From: Candidatus Krumholzibacteriia bacterium
Lineage (GTDB): Bacteria; Krumholzibacteriota; Krumholzibacteriia; LZORAL124-64-63
Assembly: GCA_028718575.1 (NCBI GenBank)
Contig: JAQULN010000064.1
Span: 1 to 10,104, forward strand
Length of the DNA stretch: 10,104 bases
Reading direction: 5' to 3'
Shown: positions 1 through 6,643 of the stretch, in pieces
Layout: each line of letters begins with the position of its first letter
Numbering within the stretch: position 1 is the first letter of the stretch
Made by a program: the position numbers and the translations under genes
The notes under the pieces: model-generated
Databases searched by the model: none
What the model saw: only the letters and a program-made list of their open reading frames with translations
Told to the model about the DNA's origin: nothing

Positions 1-736
1 CGGCGGCGGCGTCCAGCTGCGACGCCACGGGAGGCAAGTGCGATACGTTCTCTCCTTTGATCACGCGCGAGATATCGCCGTAGGCAATTAAGCGCCCGGT
101 ATGGTCGACGACGTAGACATATCCCGAGCTGCCAGCTGCCAGTTTGGCGACAAAATCCCAGATGAACCTCAGGTTGAGCTCGGCCAGCAAGTACACTTTG
201 CTTTCGCGCAACGCATCAGTCACTGGAACACGAATGGACACGATCGGCTCGCTGGTCTTTACATCGATATAGACCTCGCTGATCGAGGCTGCATCAGGGC
301 TCGTGCGGGGATAGTGGACGTTGTCGAAAATTCGCGAGGCGCGTTCGATTTGTGATGGCGTAAAACGCGAGACGAATGCGATTGGGTCACCTTCGAGATT
401 GATTACGGCCAGGGTTCGGAATGCCGGTCCGAGTCCCAGCAGGCGCTGTAGCGCGAGCCGCCAATCCGAGGTTTCCATGGCGTCGGGATTAGTAAGGTTC
501 GCCCACGCCTCCAGTTCGTGAATCTTTTCCTGGAGAAATCCGCCGACAGCGGCCTTGGCGCTCTCCGTAATGAGCTGTTGCTTGCTGTAGAGACCGGCAG
601 TCTCGCTTTGGTAATAGAAGAAAAACTTCAGCCCGCCGGCAACGACGAGGATCACGAGGCTGAACAAAACAAATGCGCTCGTCAGAAGGTGCGTCAGACT
701 TTTAGCAGTCGCGGGACGGCCCGAAAAAAGATTCAC
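1..736 (-). CDS. Membrane sensor protein with periplasmic dCache domain, N-terminal 245 codons (probable sensor histidine kinase)
   Basis: Partial gene that runs off the left edge; only the N-terminal 245 codons are visible. I place the start at a GTG (736-734) because AAAGGA (742-747) lies 5 nt upstream and the frame stays open to the edge. Residues about 18-40 form one hydrophobic membrane segment after a short basic cytoplasmic tail. An extracytoplasmic region follows, with an alpha-helical stretch (about 50-80) and two Cache-like beta sections, near RTLAVINLEGDPIAFVS (107-123) and SSGYVYVVDHTGRLIAYGDIS (203-223). The last pattern is characteristic of the membrane-distal/proximal pair in dCache_1 sensors. 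The output domain is outside the window. It could be a histidine kinase, diguanylate cyclase or chemoreceptor; the histidine kinase is favoured because the gene lies 36 bp downstream of an ABC_sub_bind lipoprotein, a common pairing. G+C is lower than in genes to the right. Confidence 0.8.
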   Translation of the reverse strand, partial: MNLFSGRPATAKSLTHLLTSAFVLFSLVILVVAGGLKFFFYYQSETAGLYSKQQLITESAKAAVGGFLQEKIHELEAWANLTNPDAMETSDWRLALQRLLGLGPAFRTLAVINLEGDPIAFVSRFTPSQIERASRIFDNVHYPRTSPDAASISEVYIDVKTSEPIVSIRVPVTDALRESKVYLLAELNLRFIWDFVAKLAAGSSGYVYVVDHTGRLIAYGDISRVIKGENVSHLPPVASQLDAAA

Positions 737-772
737 GTCGGTCCTTTGCGCTCGGCCCAGGCGCGCTCGGCT

Positions 773-1780
773 CTACCTCAAGATCTCCTTGGCCTGTCGC
801 AACACCCCCTCCGGCACTTCCAAGCCCAACTCTTGAACGCGTTTGTAATTGATGACCAGAACCTGCTCCGGCGTCACGACTGGAATGGTTCCAGCGGGCG
901 TTCCCTGCAGAATCTTGTGCACCAGCGGCGCCGCCTGCCGGCCGACGGCCTCGAGATTGTCGGCGTTGCCGAATATTGCGCCTTGCTCGACGGTATACCG
1001 GAAACTGCCGGCGACGGGCAGATTGTGCCGGTCTGCAAAGTCGCGGATCATTTTCCAGCCGGCGAAGGAATGATTGATCGAATCCGGCATCAACAGCATG
1101 GCGTCCACGCCTGGCTCCGACGCTTGATCGCGCCGCTGGAGTTCGCGCTCCAGTCCGGCGACATCGTCCACCGGCACTTCGACCAGGGTCACACCGAGCT
1201 TGGGCGCGAGCGAACGCATGATCGTCAACGCCGGTAGGCTATTGGGGTAATTACGACTATATCCAGCGAAAACCCGCGTACGCAACGGCGCGATCTCGTG
1301 CAAGATCTCCAGGCGCTTGCCGATCTGCTCGGAGCCCGGATAACGCACGCCCGTAACGCGACCCCCGGGTTCGCGCACGCTGCCCACCAGATCGGATCCC
1401 TCGATGCCGGCGTAGGCGAAGACCAGCGGGATATTTGTATCGCGTGTCGCCTCTTTGGCGATCACGGACACTTCGGTGAAAAGAGTAAATATCAGATCGA
1501 TGTTCGAAGATTCCCGCAGTATCTTCTCGACACCTGCGCGCGCTTCGTGCGGAGTCACGTAATACTCAGTGTGATAGACGATCTCTATTCCCTCGCGATA
1601 ACCTAGCTCGGTCATCTTTTCCTTGAATCCGTTGACGATCTCGGCGTGATCCGGGTTGCCTGTCAGCACCTCCAGACGATATTGCCGGGGCTCGGTATCG
1701 CACCCAAGCAGCGACACGGCCAGCATAACGGAAACCCAGAATAACCCCAAGGCCGCCGGCAAGGATCGATATGTGTTCAT
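773..1780 (-). CDS. ABC_sub_bind-family (PF04392-like) periplasmic binding lipoprotein
   Basis: The 335-aa protein is a probable type I periplasmic binding protein of the ABC_sub_bind (COG2984) kind. ATG at 1780 is preceded by GAGGA, about 7 nt upstream. Residues 1-26 are a signal peptide ending in the lipobox SLLGC, so Cys27 should be lipidated. Residue +2 is Asp (CDTE), which in enterics retains a lipoprotein at the inner membrane. The mature part has the family's alternating beta/alpha pattern: RLEVLTGNPDHAEIVNGF, then NIPLVFAYAG, then RVTGVRYPGSEQIGKRLEIL, and near the end GRQAAPLVHKILQG and a PVVTPEQVLVIN segment. Length is normal for the family. Some relatives serve importers (for example TrpX), but no permease or ATPase is visible here. 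The next gene is a dCache sensor only 36 bp away, so I infer that it presents a ligand to that sensor. The ligand is unknown. Confidence 0.85.
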   Translation of the reverse strand: MNTYRSLPAALGLFWVSVMLAVSLLGCDTEPRQYRLEVLTGNPDHAEIVNGFKEKMTELGYREGIEIVYHTEYYVTPHEARAGVEKILRESSNIDLIFTLFTEVSVIAKEATRDTNIPLVFAYAGIEGSDLVGSVREPGGRVTGVRYPGSEQIGKRLEILHEIAPLRTRVFAGYSRNYPNSLPALTIMRSLAPKLGVTLVEVPVDDVAGLERELQRRDQASEPGVDAMLLMPDSINHSFAGWKMIRDFADRHNLPVAGSFRYTVEQGAIFGNADNLEAVGRQAAPLVHKILQGTPAGTIPVVTPEQVLVINYKRVQELGLEVPEGVLRQAKEILR

Positions 1781-1828
1781 CGTCCCGTCCTCGAGCGTGT
1801 AACGCGTCTTCGACGCCGGCCAACGAAC

Positions 1829-1882
1829 GATTGCTCAGAGCAGTCACTCGTGGGAGAATATGCGCATACCTTTCGAGCAATC
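1829..1882. promoter_or_regulatory. Long-spaced inverted repeat with inner palindrome upstream of the sensor operon
   Basis: GATTGCTC (1829-1836) and GAGCAATC (1875-1882) are perfect 8-bp inverted repeats 38 bp apart. Between them lies the 10-bp palindrome TATGCGCATA (1859-1868). The group is about 50-100 bp upstream of the lipoprotein start at 1780, where a promoter and operator are expected. I could not find a convincing -35/-10 pair here. A regulatory role is inferred from position and symmetry only. Confidence 0.3.
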
Positions 1883-1892
1883 TGCGCTGACT

Positions 1893-1920
1893 AAAAACCT
1901 CTTCGCCGCACGCGGCGGAA
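1893..1920 (-). terminator. Candidate intrinsic terminator of the FG-GAP gene
   Basis: Read on the minus strand, a short GC-rich stem (CGCCG, loop CGTG, CGGCG, with two further pairs outside one mismatch) is followed by GAGG and then five T residues. It lies about 70 bp past the stop of the FG-GAP gene and before the same-strand lipoprotein gene, where a transcript end would be expected. The stem is short and the T run starts four bases after it, so this is tentative. Confidence 0.35.
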
Positions 1921-1987
1921 TCGACGGGAGTATAGGCACGTCGAGCCGGCGCGGACAAGAGAATCCGCGCCGCGCGGGCAACGATCG

Positions 1988-4003
1988 TCAGCGGATCAAC
2001 GCGGCCTTCACCATTCGACTCTCACCGCCGGCCCGGATGTGCATCACGTAGATGCCAGCCGCCAGTTCGCGGCCGGAGAACCCGATCCCGTCCCAGGTCA
2101 GCGCGGTTTCGCCGGCCTGAACGTTTCGCGGGCCGATGGCGGCCACACGGCGACCGCGCGCGTCATGAATGTCGACCGTGACGACGGCGGGACGATCAAG
2201 CGTCAGGCGGATCTCGGCGCGCGGGTTGAACGGATTCGGCGCCACGTTGGCCGCGAGCAAGAGAGGCCGCGGCGAAACGTCCGCTCCTGGCGCCAATTCC
2301 AGCAGAGCGGCCTCGCCGCCGCCGGGTAGGATCGCCGAGATGCGATAACGCACGCCTGAACCGGCCGGCGCGTGCGAGTCGTCGAGCCGATAGACCCAAC
2401 CGCCTGCGGCCTGCTCGGCCGGCAGCAGCGGCGCCGGCGTTATCCGCGCCGCGCCCTGCGCCTTCCCGGTACGCACGGCATCGAGCACCTGATGAGTCTT
2501 CAGCTCTCCGCGCTCGAAAGCCTGCTGGAGCAGGAACCGGTCGGCGCGCGCCTTGCCTGCGTCGTCCACGAAGCGATCGACGACGCACGGTAGCGGCTGT
2601 GACACCAGCCATCGCATCTCGATGCCGCCGGCCAGGCGCACCGCGCGGCCGGACGCTTCCGGCAGATCGGGCACCGGGGTGGCACCCATTCCGCCCTCCA
2701 GAGCATAGGCTCGGCCGCCGCCGCTCTGGTACTGAGTGCCGGCAAGGATATCGGGCTTGAGGTTGCCAGAAAGATCGGGTCCGCCGAAGACCGAGTACAG
2801 GCGATTGCCGGTGTTGTACGTCCAGAGCGTGTCGCCGGAGGCGCCCGAGAACAAGTACACGTTGTAGTCGAAGGAGCCGCCGATCACTTCGCCGATACCG
2901 TCGCCGTCGAGATCGCCGATGATGTCCACCGTCCAGAAGTCGCCGCCGTTGAGTGTGCCGGCGTAGGACTGCCAAATCAGCCCGCCGGTCCGGCCGCTGA
3001 TCGCGGGCAGGCCGTTGGACCAGGAGCCGACGATGACGTCGCGGACGCCGTCGCCGTCCAGGTCGCCGCTGGTCACCAGGCGCATGACGTAGTCGTACGT
3101 GCCGACGTGGTAGGACCACAGAGCGCCGCCGGTAGCGCCATCGAGGCAAACAACCTGGTTCGCTGCCCGCCAGGTACCGACGACGATCTCCGCGATGCCG
3201 TCGCCGTTAATATCGTCGATCACCGTCGCCGCGTGGTTGCTGGAGCCTGTGCTACTGGCCCAGATCTGTTCGCCGACGATCCCGCCCGCGCCCGAGACGC
3301 AGAACACCCGGTATTCGTCGTCCCAACCGCAAAAAAGCACATCGGCGATGCCGTCGCCGTCCATGTCCGGCAGCGACGCCGTGTAGCCGATCGCGTCGGT
3401 GGCGCCGATGAAGCGCCAGATGACCCGGCCGTCACTGCCGTCGAGCAGGTAACCGCGGTGATTGTTGCTGCCGGCGCCGAAGACCACCTCGGGCCGGCCG
3501 TCGCCCGTGCGGTCGGGATGCGCGCGCACGGCGTAGACCCAGCCGGATTCCGGCTCGCTGTACGTGTCGAAGGTCCAGATCACGGCGCCGGTGAGTCCGT
3601 CGATGGCGTGCACCGAGCGGTTGCCCCAGGCCGTGCCGAGCAGCACGTCGGGGAACCCGTCGCCGTTGAGATCGCCGCAGGAGACCAGGCATTCCTGCCC
3701 GTAGCCGCCGCCGTCGCTGGCGCCGCTCTGCGGCCGTACCGACCAGATCACGGCCGCCGTGCCGGAACTGCCGCCGGACAGCAGGTAGAGATGGTCGCCG
3801 ACGGCGCCAGCGTCGTAGGTCTCGGCGACGATGTCAGCGATGCCGTCGCCGTCGACGTCAGGCAGCACGGCGAACGCATTCATGTCCTCGATGCCCTGGA
3901 AGCGCCAGAGTTCGTCGGGGGTCGACTGGGCCGCAGCCGGCGTTGCGGCCACGACGAGCACGACCAGGATCGGCAGAAAAGGCGGAGCAGATCGTATGCG
4001 CAT
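1988..4003 (-). CDS. Secreted FG-GAP/VCBS beta-propeller protein with C-terminal FlgD-like Ig domain
   Basis: The 671-aa exported protein starts at ATG 4003, chosen because GGAGG (4011-4015) lies 7 nt upstream; a TTG six codons earlier would swallow that site. Residues 1-25 are a signal peptide (MRIRSAPPFLPILVVLVVAA, then TPAAA). Residues about 30-440 hold eight FG-GAP-type repeats with calcium-loop motifs such as DVDGDGIAD (49), DLNGDGFPD (111), DMDGDGIAD (213), DINGDGIAE (264), DLDGDGVRD (314) and DLDGDGIGE (364). The one at 164 is altered and the one at 410 (DLSGNLKPD) is degenerate. Most blades also carry a G-x-x-IW strand, as in PQQ-like propellers. Residues about 455-570 resemble an Fn3-type domain. 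Residues about 585-671 are a FlgD Ig-like domain beginning APNPFNPR and containing ELAAGIYVM. Likely a cell-surface or secreted calcium-binding propeller; its ligand is unknown. It is transcribed alone, divergent from the gene at 4361. Confidence 0.9.
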   Translation of the reverse strand: MRIRSAPPFLPILVVLVVAATPAAAQSTPDELWRFQGIEDMNAFAVLPDVDGDGIADIVAETYDAGAVGDHLYLLSGGSSGTAAVIWSVRPQSGASDGGGYGQECLVSCGDLNGDGFPDVLLGTAWGNRSVHAIDGLTGAVIWTFDTYSEPESGWVYAVRAHPDRTGDGRPEVVFGAGSNNHRGYLLDGSDGRVIWRFIGATDAIGYTASLPDMDGDGIADVLFCGWDDEYRVFCVSGAGGIVGEQIWASSTGSSNHAATVIDDINGDGIAEIVVGTWRAANQVVCLDGATGGALWSYHVGTYDYVMRLVTSGDLDGDGVRDVIVGSWSNGLPAISGRTGGLIWQSYAGTLNGGDFWTVDIIGDLDGDGIGEVIGGSFDYNVYLFSGASGDTLWTYNTGNRLYSVFGGPDLSGNLKPDILAGTQYQSGGGRAYALEGGMGATPVPDLPEASGRAVRLAGGIEMRWLVSQPLPCVVDRFVDDAGKARADRFLLQQAFERGELKTHQVLDAVRTGKAQGAARITPAPLLPAEQAAGGWVYRLDDSHAPAGSGVRYRISAILPGGGEAALLELAPGADVSPRPLLLAANVAPNPFNPRAEIRLTLDRPAVVTVDIHDARGRRVAAIGPRNVQAGETALTWDGIGFSGRELAAGIYVMHIRAGGESRMVKAALIR

Positions 4004-4010
4004 GGCGGTA

Positions 4011-4015
4011 CCTCC
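4011..4015 (-). promoter_or_regulatory. Ribosome binding site fixing the start at 4003
   Basis: Minus-strand GGAGG lies 7 nt before ATG 4003. It settles the start, because the in-frame TTG at 4021 lies upstream of it. Confidence 0.8.
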
Positions 4016-4045
4016 GGTCAAGGGGCGAGGAGGCCAACGGGCGGA

Positions 4046-4071
4046 GGCCGCTATTTTACCGCAAAGCGGCC
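4046..4071. repeat. Inverted repeat flanking the -10 element of the FG-GAP gene promoter
   Basis: GGCCGCT (4046-4052) and AGCGGCC (4065-4071) are perfect 7-bp inverted repeats separated by 12 bp that contain the minus-strand -10 box. The placement suits an operator, although an RNA hairpin is also possible. No known regulator site is recognised. Confidence 0.35.
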
Positions 4072-4082
4072 ATCGACATCAA
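4053..4082 (-). promoter_or_regulatory. Candidate sigma70-like promoter for the FG-GAP gene
   Basis: On the minus strand, TTGATG (4082-4077) and TAAAAT (4058-4053) are separated by 18 bp. Transcription would start near 4046 and give a leader of about 43 nt containing the GGAGG site. Five of six bases match in the -10 box and four of six in the -35 box. Confidence 0.5.
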
Positions 4083-4121
4083 GCCGCCGGCCGTAAAGAG
4101 ATCATAAGACATCCCGCCTTC

Positions 4122-4151
4122 TTGACAGAGCGCGCGTTGTTATGTCATAAT
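4122..4151 (+). promoter_or_regulatory. Sigma70-like promoter for the small secreted protein
   Basis: A perfect TTGACA -35 box (4122-4127), an 18-bp spacer and CATAAT (4146-4151) face the gene at 4361. The predicted start is near 4158, giving a leader of about 200 nt. It is back to back with the promoter of the FG-GAP gene, 39 bp apart, so the two genes may share control. Confidence 0.6.
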
Positions 4152-4157
4152 CCTCGC

Positions 4158-4360
4158 GGATCGACAACTCCGCACCCCACACTTCAGCGGAGCCGCACGC
4201 CCGACATAGCCGGTCCGACCTTATAAGCTGTTATTGCGAACACTGGCGGCTCCAAGCGCGCGGCAACGTTGCCGGTCTTTCTCGCGCGACGACCGTGCTG
4301 CTCGGGTCTGAATCCGGGTCGTGTTGTCGTTGTCAACTCGAACGACGAAGGGGGTCCATC
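4158..4360 (+). promoter_or_regulatory. Long, hairpin-rich 5' leader of the small secreted protein
   Basis: If transcription begins at the promoter just upstream, about 200 nt precede the start codon and contain several perfect inverted repeats. CTCCGC (4168-4173) pairs with GCGGAG (4187-4192). CGGCAACGTTGCCG (4261-4274) is a 14-bp palindrome followed by a pyrimidine-rich GTCTTTCTC. TTGTCGTT (4324-4331) pairs with AACGACGA (4341-4348, one wobble) around a 9-nt loop. That last hairpin abuts the purine-rich Shine-Dalgarno at 4348-4354, so its folding could affect translation. I do not recognise a known riboswitch class. The palindrome could instead be a protein site for a second promoter. Confidence 0.35.
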
Positions 4361-5053
4361 ATGCAACATCGTCAACGAACAGCGATCGCAATCTGCGCTC
4401 TCGTGGCACTGGGAGCCGTCGCGGCCCACGCGAGCTGGTACGATGGTTTCGAGAGCTACATCGCCGGCGGCGGCCTGCACGGCCAAGGCGGTTGGGCCGG
4501 CTGGAACGACGATCCCGCCGGCGACGCGGTCGTCTCGGATCTTTACGCGTTTGCCGGCACCCAATCGGTCGCCATCAGCGGTGCCGCCGATATCGTGCAG
4601 ATGTTCAGCGGCTACACGACGGGAATCTGGAATCTGATCGCCTGGATGTACATTCCCACCGGCTTCACGGGCGAGACGTATTTCATCGTTCTCAATACGT
4701 ACGCTCCCAACGGCACCCAGAACTGGTCGACCCAGATTCACTTCACCAACGGGATGATCCTCACCGACACCGCCGGGCAAGAAACGATACCCTACGTCGT
4801 CGACCAGTGGGCCGAATTGAAGCTGGTCATCGATCTGCAGTCCGATCTGCAGACCTTCTACTACAACGGCGCTATGATGTATCAGGCGAGCTGGTCCCAG
4901 GGCGTCAGCGGCGGCGGCGCCGTGAACATCGGCTGCCTCGATCTGTTCGCCAACGGCGCCAGCCCCGTCTACTACGACGAGATCTCGCTGACGTCGAGCG
5001 TGGTCGCCGTGGAATCCACGACCTTGACCGAGATCAAGAGTTTGTTCCGGTAG
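4361..5053 (+). CDS. Small secreted protein, probable LamG/jelly-roll-like fold, function unknown
   Basis: The 230-aa protein starts at ATG 4361, with AAGGGGG (4348-4354) 6 nt upstream. Residues 1-24 form a clear signal peptide (MQHRQRTAIAICALVALGAV, then AAHA, cleavage before SWYDGFE). The mature part opens DGFESYIAGGG and continues with strand-rich aromatic segments (LIAWMYIPTGF, YFIVLNTYAPNG, QWAELKLVIDL, TFYYNGAMMY, YYDEISLTS). This order matches concanavalin A-like (LamG/jelly-roll) proteins of the type that begin with DGFE and end with YYDEI. No catalytic motif is visible, so sugar or surface binding is an inference. It ends in a short tail, VESTTLTEIKSLFR, instead of the FlgD-like domain seen in its neighbours. 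It has its own promoter with a long leader and a strong hairpin after the stop. Confidence 0.8.
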   Translation: MQHRQRTAIAICALVALGAVAAHASWYDGFESYIAGGGLHGQGGWAGWNDDPAGDAVVSDLYAFAGTQSVAISGAADIVQMFSGYTTGIWNLIAWMYIPTGFTGETYFIVLNTYAPNGTQNWSTQIHFTNGMILTDTAGQETIPYVVDQWAELKLVIDLQSDLQTFYYNGAMMYQASWSQGVSGGGAVNIGCLDLFANGASPVYYDEISLTSSVVAVESTTLTEIKSLFR

Positions 5054-5099
5054 CGATGCCGAGACCGAGCTGCGGCCTGGCGTCATCCCCAGAAAGAAT

Positions 5100-5130
5100 C
5101 CGAGGCCGCCTTGGCTCGAGGCGGCCTCGG
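5100..5130 (+). terminator. Strong GC hairpin downstream of the small secreted protein
   Basis: CCGAGGCCGCC (5100-5110) and GGCGGCCTCGG (5120-5130) form an 11-bp perfect stem, 12 bp with the inner T-A pair, around a 7-nt loop. It lies 46 bp after the stop codon. There is no T run on the plus strand (CCGTTGAG follows), so it may be a terminator without a U tract or an mRNA 3'-end stabiliser. Confidence 0.6.
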
Positions 5131-5444
5131 CCGTTGAGCTCTCGGGCCGGGACCGCCGACCCGAGCGTGAACTGGGGCAACGCATCGTGAGACCGGGCGA
5201 GGGCGGGGGCCGCCGCCGCACGTCCGGACCACGGCTCCCTCGGCGTAACGTCGCCGGCATTGTGTCGGTTCTCCTTTTACCCGGCTGATTCTTGCCCCGT
5301 TGCGCGCAGTATGCCAATCAGCGGCCCGGGCAACATCTGGAACGCCGCGACCTCTTGCCTGGCACGGGCTTCCTGCCTTACCATCCCCAAGACAGCGCCA
5401 GACCCACGGCAACATCGCGCCGCCCCGATCGCCGAGGACGCGTC
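5131..5444. other. Intergenic stretch before the GTPase gene, little content
   Basis: No convincing gene is seen. There is a 6-bp inverted repeat, CTCGGG (5141-5146) with CCCGAG (5160-5165). A weak plus-strand promoter-like pair is present, TTGCCT (5355-5360) and TACCAT (5379-5384) with an 18-bp spacer, which could serve the GTPase gene. Open frames here, including a minus-strand one behind an AAGGAG, give Arg/Pro-rich translations without family resemblance. Confidence 0.4.
5355..5384 (+). promoter_or_regulatory. Weak candidate promoter for the GTPase gene
   Basis: TTGCCT, 18 bp and TACCAT each match four of six consensus bases. The predicted start near 5391 would give a leader of about 54 nt. 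It is included because no better candidate lies between the hairpin at 5100 and the start at 5445. Confidence 0.2.
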
Positions 5445-6630
5445 ATGCCGACCAACGTCTCGCCCGAGTACAAGCGCGCCCAGGAGCAGTACCGCAAGGC
5501 GCGCGAACCCGCCGACCGTCTCAAGTGGCTGCGCGAGATGCTCTCGACCATTCCCAAGCACAAGGGAACGGAGGCGCTGCAAGCCGACATCAAGACCAAA
5601 ATCAAGGAACTGACCGAGGAGCTAGCGGGTCCGCGCAAGGGCGCGGCGCGCACCGGCCCGTTGCAGGTGATCCGGGCCGAGGGAGCGGCGCAGATCTCTC
5701 TGCTCGGTCCGCCCAACGCCGGCAAGTCGAGCCTGCACCGGGCCCTGACCGGATCGCGGGCCGACATCGGCGCCTATCCGTTTACCACCAAGTCGCCGCT
5801 GCCGGGCATGTGCCTGCACCAGGACATCCCTCTGCAAATCATCGACCTGCCGCCTATTTCGGTCGATTTCATGGAGCCCTGGTTCGCGAACGCCCTCCAG
5901 CCGGCGCATGCCGCCCTCCTGGTGCTGGACCTGCACGCCCCCGGCTGCGCCGAAGACCTGGTCGCCATCGGCGAGCGCCTCGACCAGAGAAGGATCACCC
6001 TGTCCGATGACTGGCACGGCCGCTTGCCCTCGGGGCTGGTGCCCGCAGATTGGCCGCCGGCCGGCGACAAGGCGAACGCCGGCCCCAGCCGCGGCGATGG
6101 CGTGAGTTCCGGCGCGGCCGGTTCCACAGGCGCCGTCGCGGCGACTGGCGGCGGCGCTGACGCCGCTGGCGGAGCCGCCGTTGATCCGTCCGCGCCGAGC
6201 GCCGGCGAAGACGACGTGGAAGACCCTTTCCGCGTTACGCTGCCCGCGCTTCTGGTCGTAACCAAGATCGACCTCGGCTTCAATCCCGCCGAGGTCGACG
6301 TGCTCTGCGAGCTCACCGGCAAGCACTATCCGGTCCTGGCGGTCTCGGCCGACCAGGGTACAGGCCTGGAGCGCCTCGGCGCGCTGCTCGTGCGCGGTCT
6401 TGACATCGTGCGCGTCTACACCAAGGTCCCCGGCAAAGCCGGCAGACTACGAGCGCCCGTACACTCTCTTCGCCGGCGATACCGTCGAGGACCTCGCCCG
6501 CCTGATCCATCGCGATCTTGCCGCGTCACTGCAATACGCCAAGGTTTGGGGCAGCGCGAAATTCGACGGCCAGCAGGTGGGACGGGACCACCCGCTGGCC
6601 GATGGGGATGTCGTCGAGATTCACGCGTGA
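5445..6630 (+). CDS. DRG-like GTPase with C-terminal TGS domain, interrupted by a +1 frameshift at 6435-6437
   Basis: ATG 5445 follows GAGGA (5434-5438) with 6 nt spacing. Reading through the frameshift gives 394 aa. Residues 5-62 are a helical DRG-type N-terminus (TIPKHKGTEALQADIK). G1 is GPPNAGKSS (88-96), a G2 candidate is YPFTTKSPLPGM (111-122), G3 is DLPP (134-137), G4 is TKID (273-276) and G5 is SAD (301-303). A DLPP/DTPP form of G3 is, from memory, usual in bacterial members. Residues about 200-262 are a Gly/Ala-rich insert that looks disordered. After VYTKVPGK (331) the frame breaks. Removing one A from AAA (6435-6437) restores PGKPADYERPYTLFAGDTVE, a good TGS domain ending GDVVEIHA at TGA 6628-6630. 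Unrepaired, the frame runs in nonsense to 6743, across the end of the convergent gene. Relatives are linked to ribosomes or RNA. It may be a pseudogene, an assembly error or, less likely, recoded. Confidence 0.8.
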
Positions 6631-6643
6631 CGGTCAGCCGTCA
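6628..6643. terminator. Small hairpin spanning both convergent stop codons
   Basis: TGACGG (6628-6633), loop TCAG and CCGTCA (6638-6643) form a perfect 6-bp stem. The GTPase stop lies in the left arm and the peptidase stop in the right arm. It could be a weak bidirectional terminator. Three of the six pairs follow simply from both genes ending in TGA, and no T run follows on either strand. Confidence 0.2.

Noticed and set aside
518..1237. Plus-strand open frame of 239 codons over the lipoprotein and sensor genes
   Set aside because: Both minus-strand genes have clear family features, so this is a shadow.
1566..1958. Minus-strand 130-codon frame upstream of and overlapping the lipoprotein
   Set aside because: It overlaps the lipoprotein in another frame, crosses the candidate terminator and has no recognisable domain.
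3107..4096. Plus-strand open frame (329 codons) opposite the FG-GAP gene
   Set aside because: Its repeats are the antisense reading of the DxDGDG codons; there is no ribosome site or domain.
5230..5275. Minus-strand AAGGAG followed by an ATG about 10 nt later (near 5260)
   Set aside because: The frame behind it is Arg/Pro-rich and runs through the secreted protein gene on the other strand; spacing is also long.
4184..5317. Long minus-strand open frame (377 codons) across the small secreted protein
   Set aside because: The translation is Arg/Pro/Gly-rich without a recognisable domain. The plus-strand frame has a signal peptide, a good ribosome site, a promoter and a hairpin after its stop.
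5578..5860. DLPP instead of DxxG at the G3 motif of the GTPase as a sign of lost activity
   Set aside because: As I recall, bacterial relatives with a TGS domain commonly have DTPP or DLPP at this place, so it is likely a family trait.
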